Shown piece after piece: positions 28,452 through 37,640 of a stretch of DNA of 64,000 nt. Under the pieces are notes generated by a model. That model was not told where the DNA came from. It did no database searches and saw only the letters and a program-made list of their open reading frames with translations. Position 1 is the stretch's first letter, and every line of letters begins with the position of its first letter. Both the position numbers and the translations under genes were made by a program. This DNA is from Tundrisphaera lichenicola. GTDB lineage: Bacteria; Planctomycetota; Planctomycetia; Isosphaerales; Isosphaeraceae. The stretch lies in the NCBI RefSeq assembly GCF_051175385.1, contig NZ_CP195106.1, positions 310,001 through 374,000 on the forward strand. Reading direction: 5' to 3'.

Positions 28452-29405
28452 TCAATCCTCGTTGTAGAATCGGATATCCAGGCTCCTCAGGTAGGTCTGC
28501 AGGCCCGCGTCCTGGATCGGCAGGAGGTAGGCCTCGGTGCCCGACTCGTTGTAGTGGGCGTGCCACTCGCCGGGCGGGGTGATGAAGACCGAGGCCGGCT
28601 TCCAGTCGACCCGGACGGGGTCGATGATCCGGCCCTTCTCGTCCAGCTCCTTGCCCACCAGGGTGTAGCAGCCGGGCTCGCAGTCGATGATCAGATCCAG
28701 GGCGACCGACTGGTGCCGGTGCGGGAGCTGGACCGCGCCGATGGGCAGGATCCCGAGCATCGCCCAGAGTGTCGGGGTGATCGTCAGGGTCTGGTCGCAG
28801 GTCCGGTTGGCCAGGAGGACGCTGACCCGGCTCCGGTTGGCGGCCTCGGGGTCGGCGGCGGCCTTCGCCAACTCGGCCAGGGTGTCCTCGGCCCGGAAAA
28901 GGGTTGGCGGGAAAGTGGGCTCGGAGGCACGAACCCCCAGGTAGCGGAGCAGGGGCTCGTCGTGGACCCAGTAGAATGCCGAGTCGTCCTCGGCCTCGTG
29001 GGTGGCCCCCTCGCCGGCGGGCAGGGTCAGGATATCCCCCTTTGACCAGGGGATGACCTGCCCTCCGAACCGGGTCCGGCCGCCCCCTCGGAGGACGTAA
29101 TACAGCTCCGACGAGGCGTTGGGCCGGGTCTCGACCGACGTCCCGGGCTCGATCCGGACGAAGTTCGCCGAGAGCCCCGGGCTGGTCAGCGGGCCGGGCC
29201 GCTTGAGCTTCGCGGAGAGGTCGAGCGGGATGATCCGCGAAGGACCTTCCTGGTGGAGCCGGGCGGAGAACTCGGAGTGGGGGATCGGCGGGGTGGCGCC
29301 CGAGGAGATCGGGTCGGCGGCCTGGCTGTATTCGTAGATCCGGACGTCGGCGGTGAGGGCCTCGGGGACGATCGTCCCTTCGACCGCGGGGTGGGAATTC
29401 GACAT
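28452..29405 (-). CDS. Bicupin protein, gentisate-dioxygenase-like
   Basis: A 317-residue protein with two cupin barrels. The first (residues ~85-160) has SSELYYVLRGGGRTRFGG and LPAGEGATHEAEDD. The second (~215-300) has QLPHRHQSVALDLIIDCEPG and ITPPGEWHAHYNES, with His residues placed for a metal site. The overall plan resembles gentisate 1,2-dioxygenase-like proteins, but the substrate cannot be told. ATG 29405 is preferred over ATG 29459. It lies 75 bp after the Rieske-like gene on the same strand. Confidence 0.82.
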   Translation of the reverse strand: MSNSHPAVEGTIVPEALTADVRIYEYSQAADPISSGATPPIPHSEFSARLHQEGPSRIIPLDLSAKLKRPGPLTSPGLSANFVRIEPGTSVETRPNASSELYYVLRGGGRTRFGGQVIPWSKGDILTLPAGEGATHEAEDDSAFYWVHDEPLLRYLGVRASEPTFPPTLFRAEDTLAELAKAAADPEAANRSRVSVLLANRTCDQTLTITPTLWAMLGILPIGAVQLPHRHQSVALDLIIDCEPGCYTLVGKELDEKGRIIDPVRVDWKPASVFITPPGEWHAHYNESGTEAYLLPIQDAGLQTYLRSLDIRFYNED

Positions 29406-29480
29406 CGAGCGGATGATCCTCGGCCTGGTTCGCGGTCCATCGGGCCATCGGAGGCCCACGAGATCAGTATGGGGGGCGGA

Positions 29481-29801
29481 TCAAGGGTCGGTCAGGGCTA
29501 CGAGGACGGTTCGACCTTCCACCCGGACGGGATAAACGCGGCTGCGGACCCCCTCGCCGACCGAGCACCCTCCGCTCCGGAGATCGAACGACCATCGGAG
29601 GCACCCCCGGCGCGGGCAGGTCACTCGCGAACCTTCGACCGTCCCCAGGGCCAGCCGCCCTCCCTGATGGGGGCAGAGCCCGCCCAGGCAGGTGATCTCG
29701 TCGCCCGACCGGAACAGGGCGAAGGCCCGGCCCTCGTGGATGAACTCCAGGGCCGAGCCGGGCGGGAGGTCATCCAGGCTGGCCGCCTCGATCCATCTCA
29801 A
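29481..29801 (-). CDS. Rieske-like protein with altered second cluster motif
   Basis: A 106-residue single-domain protein of the size of Rieske ferredoxins. The first motif is intact (GLCPHQGG, C-x-H). The second reads CPRRGC instead of CxxH, so the second His ligand is Arg. The codons (TGC CCG CGC CGG) are unambiguous. A normal [2Fe-2S] cluster with two His ligands could not form. It may be a degenerate or differently ligated relative. It starts 8 bp after the upstream hydrolase stop and precedes the cupin gene. Confidence 0.8.
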   Translation of the reverse strand: MRWIEAASLDDLPPGSALEFIHEGRAFALFRSGDEITCLGGLCPHQGGRLALGTVEGSRVTCPRRGCLRWSFDLRSGGCSVGEGVRSRVYPVRVEGRTVLVALTDP

Positions 29802-29809
29802 GGAGATCC

Positions 29810-30955
29810 TCAGGGTTCGGGGAAACCGATCGGTCCGTGACGATCAAGCTCGCGCCAGGAGGCAAAGTCGGCGACCCGCCCGGCGACGATCGGGAAGGTG
29901 AGGGCCCTGGTATAGAGCGAGTGGTCGGAGCCGGCCATCGGGTGGATGTCGATCTGCTCGACCCGATCCCGCAACGGCCCGAGTCTCTCCAGGTCTCGCC
30001 GCTTGAAGCCGACCCGGCCGAGCGCGGCCCCGAATCCGGTGTACTGGCCGAGGGCGTACACGGACAGGGCCGAATCGCGGCTATTGTAGAGGTTCAGGAA
30101 CGCCTCGGAGATCGGCAAGGCCCCTCCGAGCCGGTCGCCGGGGTTGAGCCAGTCGTGCTCGATGGCGGCTTCCAGGGCCACGGCCCTGAGCCGGAGGTCG
30201 GCCCGTCCCGAGCTGAGCTGGGCGCTCGGCTCCCTGCCGAACTCCGGGAGGACCGAGCCGGAGAGCAGATGGAGCGACGTCAGGGCGACCCGGCCGCCGT
30301 CGGACTGGCCCAGGAGGCAGACCCTCGACCCCTCGGGCGCGGCCTGGAGGAACCGCGCGAGGTGGTATCCCGCGATCCTCGACCGCCGGGCCTTCTCGTT
30401 CAGGTCGCGGATCAGGCCGGGGATCGCCCGCTCGCTCGGCCAGTCGAACATGACGAACAGGTGATCCGGGCCCAGGCCGCCCAGGGTTTCGAGCTGCGCC
30501 CGGACCTGGATGGTCTCCTCGACCGCCACCTTATGGGTGTATCCGTATCCGTGGATCAGGAAGACCGTGGGCCGCCCGGTCATCCTCGACAGCAGCCCCT
30601 CCGGCTCGACCGCCCGGAGCGGCCCGCCCTGCTCGTCGAGCCGGCCGACGTTGATGGCGGGCCAGGGGTTCGAGCCCATCGACTGCTCGCAGGCCCGGGT
30701 ATGGACGATCCAGGTCTCGACCTGCGAGGCCGGCAGGACGATCTCGCGATCGTCGTCCCCCCGAGGCGTGTCCACGATCACCGGGCCGGGCGAGCTCGGG
30801 ATCGAGAGGGTTGGGCGGTACGATTCCCGATCGGTCGACGAGGGATGGCCGGATCGGGGCGAGAGGCATCCGATCGAGCAACAGATCGCGAATAGAGCCG
30901 CCAGGCATCGGCCAGCCGCGAGGGTCGGCCCGGAGGGTCGGCCGTAGGCGTTCAT
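29810..30955 (-). CDS. Alpha/beta hydrolase-type lipoprotein (DUF900-like)
   Basis: A 381-residue protein with a signal peptide and lipobox-like SIGC. PTVFLIHGYGYTHKVAVEE marks the oxyanion strand, RVCLLGQSDGGRVALTSLHL the nucleophile elbow (GQSDGG), and PMAGSDHSLYTR a likely catalytic His near the end. The arrangement resembles DUF900 alpha/beta hydrolases. It is separated by 8 bp from the Rieske-like gene, so the two and perhaps the cupin gene form one transcript. Confidence 0.78.
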   Translation of the reverse strand: MNAYGRPSGPTLAAGRCLAALFAICCSIGCLSPRSGHPSSTDRESYRPTLSIPSSPGPVIVDTPRGDDDREIVLPASQVETWIVHTRACEQSMGSNPWPAINVGRLDEQGGPLRAVEPEGLLSRMTGRPTVFLIHGYGYTHKVAVEETIQVRAQLETLGGLGPDHLFVMFDWPSERAIPGLIRDLNEKARRSRIAGYHLARFLQAAPEGSRVCLLGQSDGGRVALTSLHLLSGSVLPEFGREPSAQLSSGRADLRLRAVALEAAIEHDWLNPGDRLGGALPISEAFLNLYNSRDSALSVYALGQYTGFGAALGRVGFKRRDLERLGPLRDRVEQIDIHPMAGSDHSLYTRALTFPIVAGRVADFASWRELDRHGPIGFPEP

Positions 30956-31063
30956 GGCGAGGTCCCGGATGCGTGCCCCATCTCGATCGGATTACCACGA
31001 TGGGGAAGTCTACCATGCGGAGGGCGATGGCGAGGCCGGGACCGGCTCGATTCGCGTCAATCG

Positions 31064-32092
31064 TCAAAGGATCAACATCGCATCACCATAGCTGTAGAAG
31101 CGGTACTCGAGGCGGACCGCCTCCTCGTAGGCCTCGCGGATTAGGTCCACCCCGGCCAGGGCCGAGACCAGGACCAGGAGGCTGCTCCGGGGGAGGTGGA
31201 AGTTGGTCAGCAGGGCGTCGACCCCCCGGAAGACGTGCCCGGGTCGGAGGTAGAGCGCGGTCTCGCCCGAGAACGGCTCGAACCGGCCCGACACCGACGA
31301 CGCCTCCAGGACCCGCGTCGAGGTCGTCCCCACGGCGACGATCCGGCCGCCCGCCGCCCGCTGCCGGTTCAGCGACTCGGCCGCCTCGGGGGATAACTCG
31401 GCCCGCTCTGCGTGCAGGACGTGGTCCTCGATCGCCTCGACCTCGATCGCCCGAAACGTGCCGATCCCGACGTGCAAGGTCAGGTCGACCCGGCCGACTC
31501 CTCGACGATCGAGCCCCTCGAAGACCTCGGGGGTGAAGTGCAGGCCGGCCGTCGGCGCGGCGACCGACCCGGGGGACTCGGCGTAGACGGTCTGATAGCG
31601 GGCACGATCCCCCTCGGCCTCGATCCCCTTCCGGATATAAGGGGGCAACGGGACCTGCCCGTGCCGCTCCATCAAGGATTCGGCCCCCTCGGCCGACTCG
31701 GGCCGGACCTCCCATCGGCCCTCACCCAGCTTTTTCCCCAGGACCAGGATCAGGCCCTGGCCGACGACCACCCGCTCCCCCTCGGCGGGATTCCCCCGGG
31801 TCTTCGCCAGGATTTCCCAGGAGCCACCGGGCAAGGTCCTCAGGTAGAGCCCTTCCCAGCGACCCCCGGTCGACTCGCGGCGGCCGACCAGCCGGGCGGG
31901 GATCACCCGGGTGTTGTTCCGGACCAGGAGGTCGCCGGGCTCCAGGAGTCCGGGCAGGTCGGAGAAGGTCCGATGCTCCCAGGTGGAGGAAGCCCGGCGG
32001 ATCACCATCAGGCGGGATCGGTCGCGGGGCTCGACCGCCTGCTGGGCGATCAGGCGGTCCGGTAGGTCGAAATCGAAGGCCGACGTGTCCAA
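31064..32092 (-). CDS. queA: S-adenosylmethionine:tRNA ribosyltransferase-isomerase
   Basis: Converts preQ1 in tRNA to epoxyqueuosine in queuosine synthesis. At 342 aa it has the family length and motifs: FDFDLPDRLIAQQAVEPRDR at the start, VRNNTRVIPARL, VAAPTAGLHFTPEVF and TNFHLPRSSLLVLVSALAG. No ATG exists near the family N-terminus. TTG 32092 follows AGGAAGGG and gives LDTSAFDFDLP. No other queuosine genes are in the window. It diverges from the glycosyltransferase gene. Confidence 0.95.
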   Translation of the reverse strand: MDTSAFDFDLPDRLIAQQAVEPRDRSRLMVIRRASSTWEHRTFSDLPGLLEPGDLLVRNNTRVIPARLVGRRESTGGRWEGLYLRTLPGGSWEILAKTRGNPAEGERVVVGQGLILVLGKKLGEGRWEVRPESAEGAESLMERHGQVPLPPYIRKGIEAEGDRARYQTVYAESPGSVAAPTAGLHFTPEVFEGLDRRGVGRVDLTLHVGIGTFRAIEVEAIEDHVLHAERAELSPEAAESLNRQRAAGGRIVAVGTTSTRVLEASSVSGRFEPFSGETALYLRPGHVFRGVDALLTNFHLPRSSLLVLVSALAGVDLIREAYEEAVRLEYRFYSYGDAMLIL

Positions 32093-32165
32093 AGTTCCCT
32101 TCCTCGCGGGCTGCGTCTTGCCGCACAATCTTAGCCGAAGACCCGACCCGAGCGGACCCCAACCC

Positions 32166-33335
32166 TTGCAATCCTTCGCCCGACGACTCGCGAGCGCCCC
32201 CCGAGCCCCTCGGCCGGTCGACCCGGTGCCGGTCGCCCTGGTGATCACCGACCTGGACGTCGGCGGGGCCGAGCGGGCGCTGGTGGCCCTGGCCTCGGGG
32301 CTCGACCGCCGTCGATGGTCCCCCTCGGTCGTGGCCCTGGGCGGGGAAGGGGCCCTGGCCGCGCCGCTCCGGGAATCGGGCATCCCGGTCGAATCCCTGG
32401 ATGTGGATCCCAGGCGTCCCGATCGGGCGGTCCGGTCGCTGGCCGGGACGTTGCGGCGGACCCGGCCTCGGCTCGTCCAGAGCTTCCTGTTCCACGCCAA
32501 CGTCGCGGCGAAGCTGGCCGGCCCGATGGCGGGGCATCCCTGGGTGGTCGGCGGGCTCCGCGTGGCCGAGCGTCGAAAGGGCTGGCACCTGCGGCTCGAC
32601 CGGCTCACGAGCCGGCTTTCCTGCGGCTCGGTCTGCGTCTCGGAGGGGGTCCGGCGGTTCAGCATCCGGGAGGGGGGGCTCGATCCCGACCGCCTGACCG
32701 TGATCCCCAACGGGGTCGACCCCGCCCCCTTCGATCGCGCCGAGCTGGCCGATCGCGCGAGCCTGGGCGTGCCCCCCGACGCCTTCCTGACCCTCTATGT
32801 CGGGCGGCTCGACCCGCAGAAGGGGCTCCCGACGCTGATCGAGGCCGCCTCGAAGGTCGCGGCCCTTCGCCCCGACTGGCACCTCGTCCTGGTCGGCGAC
32901 GGCCCCGACCGGGGTGCCTTGCAAGCCCGGATCGACGCCGACATCGGCTTGAATCAACAAGTTCACATGATCGGCCGGCGAGATGATGTCCCGTCGTTGC
33001 TGAGGTCGGCCGACCTGCTGGTGCTCCCCTCGCTCTGGGAGGGGATGCCCAACGCGATCCTGGAGGCGATGGCCGCGGGGCGGGCGGTGGTCGGGACCTC
33101 GGTCGAGGGGACCGAGGACCTGGTGATCCCCGGCCGGACCGGCTGGCTGGTCCCCCCCTCGGACGCGATGGCGTTGGCCGATGCGTTGGTCGAGGCCGCC
33201 TCCGACCCCGGGCGGCTCCGCCGGTTCGGCGAGGCGGCCCGGGGCCGGATCGAGGCGGAGTTCACCCCGACCCGGATGGTCGAGGCTTATGAACAACTCT
33301 GGTCGCGATTACTCGGATATGCGATCACCCCATGA
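32166..33335 (+). CDS. GT4-family glycosyltransferase
   Basis: A 389-residue GT-B glycosyltransferase. The acceptor half has VITDLDVGGAERALVALAS. The donor half has RLTVIPNGVDPAPFDR, LYVGRLDPQKGLPTLIEA and the nucleotide-sugar motif EGMPNAILEAMAAGRAVVG. Such enzymes act in exopolysaccharide or LPS assembly at the inner membrane face; donor and acceptor are unknown. The start is uncertain: TTG 32166 is used, and GTG 32226 is the alternative. It converges on the next gene with an 11-bp overlap. Confidence 0.9.
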   Translation: MQSFARRLASAPRAPRPVDPVPVALVITDLDVGGAERALVALASGLDRRRWSPSVVALGGEGALAAPLRESGIPVESLDVDPRRPDRAVRSLAGTLRRTRPRLVQSFLFHANVAAKLAGPMAGHPWVVGGLRVAERRKGWHLRLDRLTSRLSCGSVCVSEGVRRFSIREGGLDPDRLTVIPNGVDPAPFDRAELADRASLGVPPDAFLTLYVGRLDPQKGLPTLIEAASKVAALRPDWHLVLVGDGPDRGALQARIDADIGLNQQVHMIGRRDDVPSLLRSADLLVLPSLWEGMPNAILEAMAAGRAVVGTSVEGTEDLVIPGRTGWLVPPSDAMALADALVEAASDPGRLRRFGEAARGRIEAEFTPTRMVEAYEQLWSRLLGYAITP

Positions 33336-34842
33336 CCTTGGACACGGCCTCGCGTGCCTGATTCATCAGGGGGCTGTCGGGGGTCTCGGCCCCCGGCAGG
33401 TGCGACATCATCGCGGCGGCCAGGGCGGGCTGCCACTTCGGGTCGGCGGCGAGGCGGCATTCCTCCCAGGCGGCGGCCCCGTACTTGTAGTCGTGGCTGT
33501 CTCGCCCCTTGTGGAAGATCATCCGGCGGCCGGCGGCGAAGATCAGGTCGGTCGATCCCCCTCGGTTCAGATAGCCCACGGTCTTCTCCGCCGCCTTGGT
33601 CCGGTCCTTCGAGACCTGCGCGAAGATCTCCCCCACCGACTCGTCGCCGGTCGCCTCGGGCTCGATCGCCTCGATCGAGTCGATCCGGACCCCGCCCTGG
33701 GGGTTGGCCCGCCCCCGGTACATCGGCAGCCAGCCCACGGCCTGCAAGAGCGCGAGCTTGCGGGTCGTGTCGTCGCCGCTGGCGTTGTAGATATAATGGA
33801 GCGAGTTGGCGGCCGTGACCGAGTGCAGCGAGACGATCCCGGGGCTCCGGATCATCAGCTCCGAGCCCGCCAGGACCACGGCATCCCAGAGCGAATCGGG
33901 CGAGACCCCCTTGTTCAGCAGGTTCGCGGCCTCGGCCGAGGCGTCCTCGGGCGTGGCCTGGCGGACCACCTCCAGGAGGCCCGAGGTGGCGGCGGGGTCG
34001 AGCTTGCCGGCCTCCCAGCCGTCGCGGATCTTCTTCGCCTGTTCGAGGTTCGCCTCGTAAGGCCCGACGGCCACGGGCCGGTCGTCCCCCCGGAGGTCGA
34101 GCATCCCGTAGGCGAGCGATCGGAGGACCGGCTCGGCGTGCTGCCAGCCGATCGCCTGGAGGGTCCGCCAGCACTGGGAGGCGAAGATCGCCTTGTGGCC
34201 GATGTCGCGCTGGTCTCGGACGGCGTACCGCCAGAACGGTTCCATCGTCCCCGCCGCGCCCGAACTCCGGCAGAGCCCGGCGGCGGCCACGTCGGCCCCG
34301 TCCACGTCCCAGGCGTCCATCGCCTTGTGGAACGCCTCGCGGGCCGAGTCGGGACCGGGGACCTTCGACTCGTCCACCTTGCTGAGGGTCCAGTCCCCTT
34401 CCTTGACGTCCTGGGCCTGCGAGTTCTTGAAGTTGTCGAGCGCCCAGAGCAGGGGCAGGAGCCGCTCGTCGGGGGCCGCCGCCTGGGCCAGGAGGTGTGC
34501 CGAGTTGATGACGAGGACCGCGTGGAACTTGAACCCAACCGGCCGGGGCTGGACGTTCCGGATGCCCGCCAGGAAGAGCCCCGAGAGCAGGTCGCGATAC
34601 GAGAGCCCCGCCTTGAGCTGGGCGATGGCGGTCTCCATCACCTGCTCGCGAGGGGTCTCCTCGATCCAGCGGACCACGGGCTCGATCTCGGGGCGGAACC
34701 GGACCGCGTCCGGCCCGACCGCGAGGTCGGCCGCGCGGGCGGGGGTGATGAGCCCCAGGCTGGACCAGGACCCCAGCCCCGCGCCCAGTCCCAGGGCCGA
34801 GGCGGATTGCAAGAACCGACGTCGCCGGAAGTGACCAGTCAT
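33325..34842 (-). CDS. Tat-exported hypothetical protein
   Basis: A 505-residue protein not assigned to a family. The N-terminus RRRRFLQSASALGLGAGLG is a Tat signal, cleaved near ARAADL. The body is mostly alpha-helical by appearance, with motifs GFKFHAVLVINSAHLLAQAA, KAIFASQCWRTLQAIGWQHA and VSLHSVTAANSLHYIYNAS, and several conserved-looking His and Cys. Use of Tat suggests a folded or cofactor-bearing protein. ATG 34842 is fixed by the signal peptide. The upstream kilobase is non-coding. Confidence 0.82.
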   Translation of the reverse strand: MTGHFRRRRFLQSASALGLGAGLGSWSSLGLITPARAADLAVGPDAVRFRPEIEPVVRWIEETPREQVMETAIAQLKAGLSYRDLLSGLFLAGIRNVQPRPVGFKFHAVLVINSAHLLAQAAAPDERLLPLLWALDNFKNSQAQDVKEGDWTLSKVDESKVPGPDSAREAFHKAMDAWDVDGADVAAAGLCRSSGAAGTMEPFWRYAVRDQRDIGHKAIFASQCWRTLQAIGWQHAEPVLRSLAYGMLDLRGDDRPVAVGPYEANLEQAKKIRDGWEAGKLDPAATSGLLEVVRQATPEDASAEAANLLNKGVSPDSLWDAVVLAGSELMIRSPGIVSLHSVTAANSLHYIYNASGDDTTRKLALLQAVGWLPMYRGRANPQGGVRIDSIEAIEPEATGDESVGEIFAQVSKDRTKAAEKTVGYLNRGGSTDLIFAAGRRMIFHKGRDSHDYKYGAAAWEECRLAADPKWQPALAAAMMSHLPGAETPDSPLMNQAREAVSKVMG

Positions 34843-36099
34843 GGACGGGTCTCCTCGATCGTGGAAAGTGGCGAGTAACGAAAAGCACCCGGAGAGGGAA
34901 GCCGGATGCACGACCCGGCGCCAGTATCCCCCGCCCGACCCCGGTTGGCCACCCCCCCGCGCCCCGATGAGCCGCTCGAAAGTGGACGGAGACCCGTCCC
35001 GAACAGCCCCCCCTCTCCCCCCGGGAGAGGGCGGCCGAAGGCCGGGTGAGGGACAAGACACCCAGGTGCTTGAGGAGCATTCGACTGCTTCCATTGAGCC
35101 CACAATCGGTCCTGATGGCTTCGTTTCGGCCCCGAAAAGTGGCTTCGTTCTCGCCTTGAAGGTGGGTTCGTTCCTGCCATCGCGATTGGCTTGGTTTCGC
35201 GTCCAGGATGGCTTTGTTCTTGCCCCGAAGGTCGAAAAGTGGCTTCGATCCGCCCGAATAATGGGTTCGATCCGTCGTCCGACCTCGAAAAGTGGGTTCG
35301 TTCCCCCCCCGAAAGTTGGCTTTGTTCCGGACACCCCGAGTGGGTTCGTTCCCCCCCGAAAAGTGGGTTCGATTCGCAGAATGGGTTCGATCGGTCCCGG
35401 GCTGGCGGGTACTCGAAGGGTCGCGATCTGGAGCGAGTCACGGGTGGGCGAACCTCTGCGATGGAACAGGCTCGTCGCATGAGAGCGAGAGCCGGCGGCG
35501 TTGGGAATTCCCGGAGACTATCGCGATATTGAGCGTGGGTTTATCACACATTCTCGCCGGTCGGATCGGGCGGGAGTCACGAGTCGCCAACCGGCAGGTC
35601 CACTCCGTTCGGGCGATTATGAATAATCAACACGGTCGTGTTTTTTGTAGTTGTCGGATCAGATGGGTAAGGGGTCATCGCGGAGAATGTCCATTCGAGT
35701 TGCCCCTTGTCCTGTTGTCGGTTGAATTGCTCTCCCGATTTGGTATCCGATAAAGAGGATTATCGGATATTCCAGTTTCCCGTTCCATTGCTACTCACGG
35801 GCCAGCGACACCGTTTGGCCGTCACCCAGACCGCGTTGCCGCTGAAGGGGTCACGCTCCGGAACGGACCCGCCAGCAGGGCTAGAACCGCCGCTAAAGCG
35901 ACTCAACTGGTAGGAAGGCTCATAGAGCCCACCCGAGCATCAGAATTAGAGCAACGGTCGCCAGAACGGCCAAGGACGACCCAGCCAGATCGAGCCGCCT
36001 GCAATCCGATCTGCCAACCACCTTGCTGATCTGGCCACGCTCCGCAAAAACGGGAACATCGTTAATGCCACGCGGCCATGCCGTCCTTCATCCAGCAAT
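34843..36099. other. Long intergenic region before the AT-rich island
   Basis: About 1.25 kb with no convincing gene. It contains the TGGGTTCGTTC repeat cluster (35110-35400). GC content falls from about 35.5 kb towards the island. A possible C-terminal coding remnant ending LAVLATVALILMLGWAL lies on the minus strand at ~35925-36060, but it lacks a start codon. Confidence 0.55.
35110..35400 (+). repeat. Cluster of ~12 degenerate TGGGTTCGTTC repeats
   Basis: Twelve variants of (A)AGTGGGTTCGTTCC occur at about 20-35 bp spacing, for example near 35117, 35141, 35166, 35293, 35342 and 35383. Some have GGCTTCG or GGTTCGAT. The spacers are CCC/GAAA-rich. Three copies of the same core occur near 24.4-24.5 kb. 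Confidence 0.8.
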
Positions 36100-36189
36100 T
36101 TGCTTGGCAAGCCAAGAAACTTGATTTACTTTAGAAAATCACTGATTAAGAACGGGGCGAAAAGGGAATGGCTCGGCCATTCAATTCTG

Positions 36190-37593
36190 ATGAATAAAAG
36201 ATTGCATCGCCCAGACGAAATATTGGCCAACCCTAGCCGCGACCCCAATCGCGAAGGACCGTTTTCGCCAAATCGTATTGATAAAATTTTTTCTACATAC
36301 GAAATAATCCCCGAGAAAATTAAGGCACGTGAAAATTCACATCTAGAGTTCAAACAGGCTTTCAGCTTGGGTTCTTTGGGCAAATATGCAAAAACTATGG
36401 CGGCTTTTGCCAATGCAGATGGGGGCTACATCGTTTTTGGCATTACCAATTCACCACACCGGCTGGAAGGACTTAAGGATACCCGTTTTGCTGACATCGA
36501 TCCGGAAAAACTGACAAACTTCCTGAATGAACATCTTGCGCCAGAAATTCGTTGGGAAAAGCATGTTCATCTAATTGGTGTCAAAGAATTTGGACTAATA
36601 TATGTTTTTTCTTCCAGAGAGAAACCTGTACTATGCAAGAAAAACTCCAACCAAGAGAGAGATGACAAACCTGCCTTGAAAGAGGGAGAAATTTATTATC
36701 GTTACCGAGGCCGCTCAGAGTGCATCAAGTACCCGGAACTACGTAGAATAATTGATGATACTAGGAAGCAAGAACAAACCTTGTGGATGAATCACTTAAA
36801 AAGAATCGCCCGGATCGGCGTCAAAAATGCTGGTGTCTTTGATCTGAATTCCGGTGAAATTGCCGGTGCCGGGGGCACTTTTATCATTGATGAGTCGCTA
36901 CTACCAAGCTTGTCCTTCATCCGCGAAGGAGAGTTTGTTGAAATGGAAGGTACTCCAGCGTTGCGCCTAGTAGGGTCAGTCACGCCAATCGAAGGCAGCT
37001 TGCTACCTTCGTTCCGGAAAGTGAGGGTAGTAGAAACCAAAGCAATTCATGGCCCGGATTTGATCGAAGCATTTCTGAAAAACGAGCGTGTCAATAATCC
37101 TAGACAATACATTCAACAAATTTGCCACGAAAACTCTGCGTTCTTTCCTGTATATTTCTTTATTCGGTCAGCTCAATTGGACATTCCTGCCGTCATAAAC
37201 TTGGTCAATGACGAAGTTGTTACCCAGCAGACAAAAAACCGGTTAATTGATCGATTAACCAATGATAGGTCGCTTTCCCTCCCTTTTCCAAGTGGTCAAG
37301 GCGAAGGATCACAGAAGAAAAAGCTATATGTAGAAAGGCTTAAGTCCTCTGGGCTCGTTGTAAATGATGTTTCTCAAGATGATATTTTTCACGCCCTTCA
37401 AGCTATCAGAATGCTGGATCGCAAGACGCTTGATGTAAAGTACATTCGAGGCATTCTTTTGGAGTGTTTCGTCAAACATTATGGAAAATCGCAAGCTGTA
37501 ATCCGAAGAAAGATTGAAGATAATTTGCGCAGAGCAGTCTGTTTTTTGGACGCCGTTTTAAACCGCGATGCCGTGACCAATATTCCAAAGTAG
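36190..37593 (+). CDS. AlbA_2 (Schlafen-like) domain protein
   Basis: A 467-residue protein. The AlbA_2 domain lies at residues ~40-170: ENSHLEFKQAFSLGSLGKYA and MAAFANADGGYIVFGITNS, then EGEIYYRYRGRSECI. This domain is found in Schlafen-related and transcription-associated proteins and in bacterial defence genes. The C-terminal ~290 residues are not recognised. Base composition is strikingly AT-rich against the surroundings, a sign of transfer. ATG 36190 is used; TTG 36100 would extend it by 30 residues. It converges on the DUF488 operon. Confidence 0.83.
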   Translation: MNKRLHRPDEILANPSRDPNREGPFSPNRIDKIFSTYEIIPEKIKARENSHLEFKQAFSLGSLGKYAKTMAAFANADGGYIVFGITNSPHRLEGLKDTRFADIDPEKLTNFLNEHLAPEIRWEKHVHLIGVKEFGLIYVFSSREKPVLCKKNSNQERDDKPALKEGEIYYRYRGRSECIKYPELRRIIDDTRKQEQTLWMNHLKRIARIGVKNAGVFDLNSGEIAGAGGTFIIDESLLPSLSFIREGEFVEMEGTPALRLVGSVTPIEGSLLPSFRKVRVVETKAIHGPDLIEAFLKNERVNNPRQYIQQICHENSAFFPVYFFIRSAQLDIPAVINLVNDEVVTQQTKNRLIDRLTNDRSLSLPFPSGQGEGSQKKKLYVERLKSSGLVVNDVSQDDIFHALQAIRMLDRKTLDVKYIRGILLECFVKHYGKSQAVIRRKIEDNLRRAVCFLDAVLNRDAVTNIPK

Positions 37594-37613
37594 TATTTCT
37601 CTAGAATTGAACA

Positions 37614-37640
37614 CATAATAAAATAAAATTTTTTATTATG
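37614..37640. terminator. Shared bidirectional terminator
   Basis: CATAATAAAA and TTTTATTATG form a 10-bp stem with a 7-nt AT loop, between convergent genes. The minus-strand arm includes the DUF488 stop codon. Confidence 0.55.

Noticed and set aside
35925..36060. Small membrane protein gene on the minus strand ending LAVLATVALILMLGWAL
   Set aside because: The frame has no ATG, GTG or TTG in a sensible place and is closed by a stop shortly upstream; at most a remnant.
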